A DNA stretch of 64,000 nucleotides from the NCBI GenBank assembly GCA_022843955.1, contig JALHMQ010000005.1, forward strand, positions 124,001 to 188,000, given 5' to 3'. The notes below the pieces were generated by a model, which saw only the letters and a program-made list of their open reading frames with translations, did no database searches and was not told the DNA's origin. The DNA is from Burkholderiaceae bacterium. GTDB taxonomy: Bacteria > Pseudomonadota > Gammaproteobacteria > Burkholderiales > Burkholderiaceae_F. The position numbers were made by a program, and so were the translations under genes. Below are positions 59,739 to 64,000 of the stretch, one piece after another (positions within the stretch are counted from its first letter, which is position 1; each line of letters begins with the position of its first letter).

Positions 59739-60538
59739 TGCTGCTCCGTGCCTTCGCCTTCTCTGTTCTGCTCGCTTCTCACTTCGCCCTCGCCCATGCG
59801 CAGGCGCCTTCCCCTGCCGCTACCGGTGCGAACGAGCAGCGCATCCAACAGGAGATGGAACGCAACGCCCGCCTGATGGACGAGGCGCTGCGCCGCGCTC
59901 AGCTGGCCGTTCCCGCCAGGCCGAGCACGCAAGCGGCGACCACTCACGCGCCGGTCGATCGCAACTCGCAAGCCGTCGACGAAGCCATGCGTCGCATGAA
60001 CATCCCTCAAGGCAGGGTCGATATCGTGCCTCAACAGAGCGAGGGCGACGTGAACCTCGACCCGGCGCGCATCTCTGAGCTGTACCAGTCGCTTCGCAGC
60101 AAGCGTTCTGATCCTGCGCGTCCCATCAGCGACATCGTTCTGTTCGTCAGTTTCTCTATGCCCGCGGAGTCGTTGAAGCGCTTCGCAGAACAGGCTTCGC
60201 GCGCCCGAGTACCGATGCTATTTCGCGGCCTTCGTTACGGCATGGGTCCCGTCGAGACGAAGAAGAGCCTGGAGGAATTCAAGATCTTCCGCGACTACGG
60301 AGCCTCGATCTCCATCAATCCCGATCTGTTCGACCGGTACGACGTGCGCCAGGTCCCCGTGCTCGCCGTAACTGCGGGCGTCCCAGAAGGATGCGACTCC
60401 ACCGAGTGCGCCCCTCCTCCGGTCAAGGTCCTCGGCGACGCGTCCCTCGACTATTTGCTCGATCAAGTCGCCGACCGCAAGGACGCGTATGGCGCGTCCG
60501 CTCGCGCTGCGCTCCAGCGCATGCAGGTTCGCAGGTAG
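59738..60538 (+). CDS. trbC: F-type pilus assembly protein TrbC
   Basis: A 266-residue periplasmic protein with signal peptide (AFSVLLASHFALAHAQ). The C-terminal TrbC domain includes ISDIVLFVSFSMPAESLKRF and RVPMLFRGLRYG. ATG 59738 overlaps the traU stop as TGATG. Confidence 0.88.
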   Translation: MLLRAFAFSVLLASHFALAHAQAPSPAATGANEQRIQQEMERNARLMDEALRRAQLAVPARPSTQAATTHAPVDRNSQAVDEAMRRMNIPQGRVDIVPQQSEGDVNLDPARISELYQSLRSKRSDPARPISDIVLFVSFSMPAESLKRFAEQASRARVPMLFRGLRYGMGPVETKKSLEEFKIFRDYGASISINPDLFDRYDVRQVPVLAVTAGVPEGCDSTECAPPPVKVLGDASLDYLLDQVADRKDAYGASARAALQRMQVRR

Positions 60539-60540
60539 CC

Positions 60541-61854
60541 GTGAGTACCTTCGCCAAACTCGCCTGCACCTGTCTCGCTGTCGTCGCGGGTTTCGCGCTT
60601 GCCCAGACGACCACGCCCGGTGACGCGGTTAGTGAGGCGCGCAAGATGACTCGGCCCGACGCGAAGTCGCTCACCTCGGAGACCAACGCCAAGAAGACGG
60701 TACCTCGCTATGGCGAGGACACGTCAGCGATCTCTGCGCACCACGGCGGTGGCTATGGCGACACCGTCACGCCTGGTGTTGGTCGTGTCGCCGGCTGTGC
60801 ATCTGCCTCCGACGTTGAGTGCCAAGCCGTCAACATGGTCAGGGACGGCAAAGCGACGCGGCCGACATTCACCATCTCCGAGACGGATCCGCTGATCACC
60901 AATGCCAACAACACGCGTACCAACGCCACCGCCATCCTCGGCCCGAACCCCGGCGGGATGACGGCGCCGACCTCAAGCTGCACCACTACGGACACAACGA
61001 CGCCGGCGACGTTCTTCGATCAAACCTGCGACATCTCGTATCCGTCCTCCGCGCGTGTGTGCGATGTCGTCCGCGATGTCCTCGTCGACCGCGACGCCAA
61101 CTACCGGTGCGACACCATCGGCAGCCAGATCAACACATTGGTTTGCGATCGCATCCGATCAGTGACCGTGACTCTCCGCGGCACAACCTGTCCTGGCAAC
61201 ACCTGGGTCTACCCGTTTCCCGTGGCCGCCAACCTTTTTGTGTCGGGCGGCCGCAACGTTCACTTTGAGCTCGGCTACTACTGCGAGATCGATCGCGCAG
61301 ACGGCCGGCTGCGCGTTTCCGTCGGTGCCGGCGTCGACGGCGCTGTCAACGATGCCGTCTTCACCACCGAAGTGGACATCGCTACCCCACTTCCACCTCC
61401 TGGCCAGCTCATCACGACCCTCTCTGTCGACCGCGGTTACCAAGTCCACATCTACTACGTGACGACGGGCAATGAGATGACGGTAGATCGCTGGACAGCG
61501 ACCTTCTACTACACGACCACGCCCCCTGCGTTCGTTCCCAACGCCAGTTGCTCTTTGGGCGGCTACCCCGGTAGCCAGGTCGCTCTGTTCAACGCGGTCA
61601 CCAGCCTCTACGACCTTCCAGGCGACCCGTCCACCTGCTATCGCGCCGATGGCATGGGCAGCACCGACTTCCACATCCCTGCCACTGGCAACTATGTCCT
61701 CGCAGGCTCGACCTATCCGGCCGCCGTGTCGGGCTATTCCGTCACCTCTGAGCCGCATGGCATCGCAGCCCTCAACATCGAACGTCCCCGCAACCTCTAC
61801 GACGTTTCTGATGGCTGGATCAACAACTGTGCCGCCTTGGAGGCGCGCCGATGA
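60541..61854 (+). CDS. traN: TraN, N-terminal half (mating-pair stabilisation; split gene)
   Basis: An exported protein of 437 residues (GTG start 60541, signal CTCLAVVAGFALAQ) matching the first part of TraN. It has conserved segments around GCASASDVECQAVNMVRDG and paired cysteines (STARVCDV-like SSARVCDVVRDVLVDRDANY). The stop overlaps the next gene by 4 bp, and that gene encodes the rest of TraN with its own signal peptide. TraN is the outer-membrane adhesin that stabilises mating pairs. Together the halves (~977 residues) match a full-length TraN. Confidence 0.82.
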   Translation: MSTFAKLACTCLAVVAGFALAQTTTPGDAVSEARKMTRPDAKSLTSETNAKKTVPRYGEDTSAISAHHGGGYGDTVTPGVGRVAGCASASDVECQAVNMVRDGKATRPTFTISETDPLITNANNTRTNATAILGPNPGGMTAPTSSCTTTDTTTPATFFDQTCDISYPSSARVCDVVRDVLVDRDANYRCDTIGSQINTLVCDRIRSVTVTLRGTTCPGNTWVYPFPVAANLFVSGGRNVHFELGYYCEIDRADGRLRVSVGAGVDGAVNDAVFTTEVDIATPLPPPGQLITTLSVDRGYQVHIYYVTTGNEMTVDRWTATFYYTTTPPAFVPNASCSLGGYPGSQVALFNAVTSLYDLPGDPSTCYRADGMGSTDFHIPATGNYVLAGSTYPAAVSGYSVTSEPHGIAALNIERPRNLYDVSDGWINNCAALEARR

Positions 61855-63473
61855 GGATCCTTCGCGCCGTCTACTGCGCAGTCGCCTGCGTGTGCTCGCT
61901 CCTTGCTGTCCCCACGGACGCCAACGGCCAAGGTCGTTGCCGTCAGATCGCCACTGTCTGCGCTGAAGGCCCCGAGACGCGCAACATCAACGGGCTCGCC
62001 GTCTATCGAGACTGCTGGCGATACAGCGACACGTACGAGTGTGTTGATCCATCGTCCGTCGACCACTGCGCGCCGATCGCAGCCACATCCTCCTGCTACC
62101 AGCTCACTGCTGTGTGCGCAGAGACAGCGTTCGACGGCACGTGCCTGCGCCAGTCAAGGGAGTGGCGCTGCAACGATCCCTTCACGCCTGATCCGCCCAA
62201 CGTCACGCGTTTGCCGGATACGCACACCATCACCGGCGAGTCGATCGACGACTCTGCTTGCACTCTGCTGGCCAGTACCACTGGCTGCGCGCGCACCGGT
62301 GCTCGCGTCTGCGTCGACGGCCCAGCCACACGGAACATCAACGGCCTCGACGTGACGCGTGACTGTTGGCGCTGGCAGGAGCGGTTCGTATGCACCGACA
62401 CAACCGGCACCGTCAGCAACTGCGCGAGTCTGGAGTCGAATCCGACATGCACGCTGGAGTCTGAGTCCTGCACGGATACCAACACGACGACCGGCGCGTG
62501 CAACATGATCACGCGCGTTTATCGTTGCGTCGACACCCCCGCCTCGACCACCCCAGTCACGACGTGCGGCACGCTCACTTGTATCGCAGGTATCTGCGAC
62601 AACGCCGACGACCCACCGGACGGCGACATGGTGAAGGCCATCACGAGCCTCGAGGTCGCTCGGCAGGCTGCCGGCTACTTCGATCCCGCCACCATGACCG
62701 TCTTCGGCGGCGTGGCCGATCGGTGCAGTCGCCAGCTCTATGGCCTTGTCAACTGCTGCAGCGCGCGGGTCAAGGCCGGCACGTCCGGCGCAGGCATGCG
62801 CGTCTCCAACGTGCACGGCGGTCCCGAAGCCATTGCCCTACTTGGCTCCGATTACACACACGACGCCCTATTTGGCGACTCCCTCGTTCCCACGTCCAAG
62901 CTGAACGACCTCTATCGCCGCGCCGGTGACTCCTACGCCGACATGGATCTATGGGGCATGACCTGGACGACTGCCGTCGGTTTCGCGATCGACCCCGTCA
63001 GGTTCACCCTTGCCGTGTCCGAGGCCATGATGCCCGAGTTCCTCTCTTGCTCTGAGGACGAGCAGCGGTTGGCGCTTCGTAAGGGCCAGAACCTGTGCCA
63101 CTACGTTGGCTCATGGTGCAGCACCCGAGATCCTTTCGGCGGATGCGTCACCAAGCGTGAGGGGTACTGCTGCTTCAATTCTGTCCTCGGGCGGATCATC
63201 AACCAGCAGGGCCGCGCTCAGATCGGCAAGTCCTGGGGCACAGCGCAATCTCCCGACTGCAGCGGCTTTAGGCTCGAAGAGCTTCGCCTCCTCGATTTCT
63301 CCGCGATGGACCTGTCCGAGTTCTTCGTGCAGGTTAGGACGACCTCGATCAACACCGCGGCGGTTCAGACACGAGCCAATGCGCAAGTAGACGCCTATCG
63401 CACAGGTACACCCGGCGCCTACGTCAATCCGCCGCCTGCTACGGGCACGTGCGTGGGAGCAGGCTGTCCATGA
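61851..63473 (+). CDS. traN: TraN, C-terminal half with its own signal peptide
   Basis: A 540-residue Cys-rich protein with a signal peptide (VYCAVACVCSLLAVPTDANG). Two similar Cys repeats follow (ETRNINGLAVYRDCWRY and TRNINGLDVTRDCWRW). The conserved TraN C-terminus includes AITSLEVARQAAGYFDP, YCCFNSVLGRIINQQGR and SPDCSGFRLEELRLLDFS. Overlap ATGA with the upstream half suggests coupled translation and a two-polypeptide adhesin. Confidence 0.85.
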   Translation: MRILRAVYCAVACVCSLLAVPTDANGQGRCRQIATVCAEGPETRNINGLAVYRDCWRYSDTYECVDPSSVDHCAPIAATSSCYQLTAVCAETAFDGTCLRQSREWRCNDPFTPDPPNVTRLPDTHTITGESIDDSACTLLASTTGCARTGARVCVDGPATRNINGLDVTRDCWRWQERFVCTDTTGTVSNCASLESNPTCTLESESCTDTNTTTGACNMITRVYRCVDTPASTTPVTTCGTLTCIAGICDNADDPPDGDMVKAITSLEVARQAAGYFDPATMTVFGGVADRCSRQLYGLVNCCSARVKAGTSGAGMRVSNVHGGPEAIALLGSDYTHDALFGDSLVPTSKLNDLYRRAGDSYADMDLWGMTWTTAVGFAIDPVRFTLAVSEAMMPEFLSCSEDEQRLALRKGQNLCHYVGSWCSTRDPFGGCVTKREGYCCFNSVLGRIINQQGRAQIGKSWGTAQSPDCSGFRLEELRLLDFSAMDLSEFFVQVRTTSINTAAVQTRANAQVDAYRTGTPGAYVNPPPATGTCVGAGCP

Positions 63474-63835
63474 GCCCTTCTTTCCGTGCTGCCTGCTTCG
63501 CGGTCTCGGTAAGTTGTGTTTCTGCATCGTCGACTGCGTCGTCGATGTCGGACGCGACGCTTGCCATCCTCGAGGGCAGGCAGCCGCATGCGAGCTTCCA
63601 GGTCTCAGGGCACCTTGAGCGCTATGTCAGATCCGCGATCGGCAGCGCGTCGCCTGTATTCGCTGAAATCCGATCCGTGCGGCGCTACGCAAAGCCTGGC
63701 TGTCATCGACTTCATGTCCGCATTACTGCCCCCGATGCCGTCTCGGTCGATCCCAACACGGGCAAGCCAGTGACCTTCGTCTTTGAAATGGAGCAGGATC
63801 TATGTGCCGATGGAACGCCGCCGCCCGCGCGCTGA
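63470..63835 (+). CDS. Hypothetical exported protein (121 aa)
   Basis: A 121-residue protein with an N-terminal signal (FRAACFAVSVSCVSASS) and a small periplasmic part (RYAKPGCHRLHVRITAPDAV, VTFVFEMEQDLCADG). Two cysteines remain after the signal. It overlaps traN by 4 bp and traF by 34 bp. It may be a TrbG-type or other minor transfer protein; the family is not certain. Confidence 0.6.
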   Translation: MSPSFRAACFAVSVSCVSASSTASSMSDATLAILEGRQPHASFQVSGHLERYVRSAIGSASPVFAEIRSVRRYAKPGCHRLHVRITAPDAVSVDPNTGKPVTFVFEMEQDLCADGTPPPAR

Positions 63836-64000
63836 TCTTCCTCTTTGGCCTTGGCGCGCTTTCCAGTGCGGTGGGCGCCGACGCCGACTCGCCCGCACCC
63901 CAGCGACCGTCGAACTTCTGGGACGTCGACATCTGGGCCGACCCTGAGCGCGGTTTTCTGTTCTACCAACCGGATGCGCCAAAGCGGCGTGCTGCTCCCT
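63802..64000 (+). CDS. traF: Pilus assembly protein TraF, N-terminal part (runs off the right edge)
   Basis: An open frame from ATG 63802 to the window end. It has a signal peptide (ARALIFLFGLGALSSAVGAD) followed by FWDVDIWADPERGFLFYQP, which resembles the conserved W/FFFY-x-x-P start of F-type TraF. The position after traN supports this. Only 66 residues are visible. Confidence 0.7.
   Translation, partial: MCRWNAAARALIFLFGLGALSSAVGADADSPAPQRPSNFWDVDIWADPERGFLFYQPDAPKRRAAP

Noticed and set aside
60391-60540. A 50-codon N-terminal extension of the first TraN half
   Set aside because: It reads through trbC in another frame; the GTG at 60541 is followed directly by a signal peptide.

Overview
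The window is about 64 kb of GC-rich DNA (roughly 60-65% G+C by eye) from a large conjugative plasmid or a plasmid-like conjugative element. It carries ParA/ParB partition genes, two different Rep_3-type replication initiators with two different iteron arrays, and an almost complete F-type (SXT/IncC-like) transfer operon. It also carries an FlhDC-like activator next to a CI-like repressor and a CobS/CobT-like MoxR-VWA module. No rRNA or ordinary chromosomal housekeeping block is present. Base composition and the tra gene order suggest a beta- or gammaproteobacterial host (for example Burkholderiales or Xanthomonadales); the species cannot be named from the sequence.

Layout. 0-2.5 kb: a gene running off the left edge and a large tyrosine recombinase. 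2.5-10.8 kb: parB-parA, iteron set 1, Rep_3 initiator 1, then initiator 2 (minus strand) with two small genes, iteron set 2 and a coiled-coil protein. 11-17 kb: three small unknown genes, a B12-type ribonucleotide reductase and a P4-like primase. 17.1-28.8 kb: a type I-F CRISPR-Cas island with 50 repeats, cas1, cas6f, cas7f, cas5f and cas8f on the minus strand, and a divergent frameshifted WYL regulator followed by cas2-3. 28.9-35.5 kb: accessory cargo (TPR-GGDEF protein, decayed resolvase, tRNA-Arg-like gene with a hairpin in its anticodon loop, HTH protein, XerC/D-like recombinase, patatin phospholipase, PIN-like protein and partner). 35.9-43.5 kb: MoxR ATPase, KTSC protein, DUF3150-like protein, VWA metallopeptidase-like protein, then the repressor/FlhDC-like control switch. 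43.7-64 kb: traI-like, traD, DUF4400, transglycosylase, pilin, traL-E-K-B, dsbC, traV, traC, trbI, signal peptidase, traW, traU, trbC, a split traN and the start of traF.

The most interesting structure not explained by genes is a family of six same-strand leader elements (near 11.0, 12.65, 16.95, 35.77, 37.74 and 38.99 kb). Each has a 5-6 bp hairpin whose loop GCTGAC can pair with a downstream GTCAGC, forming an H-type pseudoknot. One copy carries a compensatory change in that helix (GCTGCC with GGCAGC), and the hairpin stem also covaries. Five copies lie just ahead of plasmid core operons. The sixth now abuts the far end of the CRISPR array, as if the island had landed between the leader and its gene. 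The leader ahead of the ribonucleotide reductase also holds two mutually exclusive hairpins.

In the CRISPR island, the repeat geometry and all five interference/processing proteins are type I-F, but the operon is rearranged. cas1 ends the Cascade operon, while cas2-3 is divergent behind a WYL regulator. The shared promoter region holds a perfect 9-bp inverted repeat that is a likely operator.
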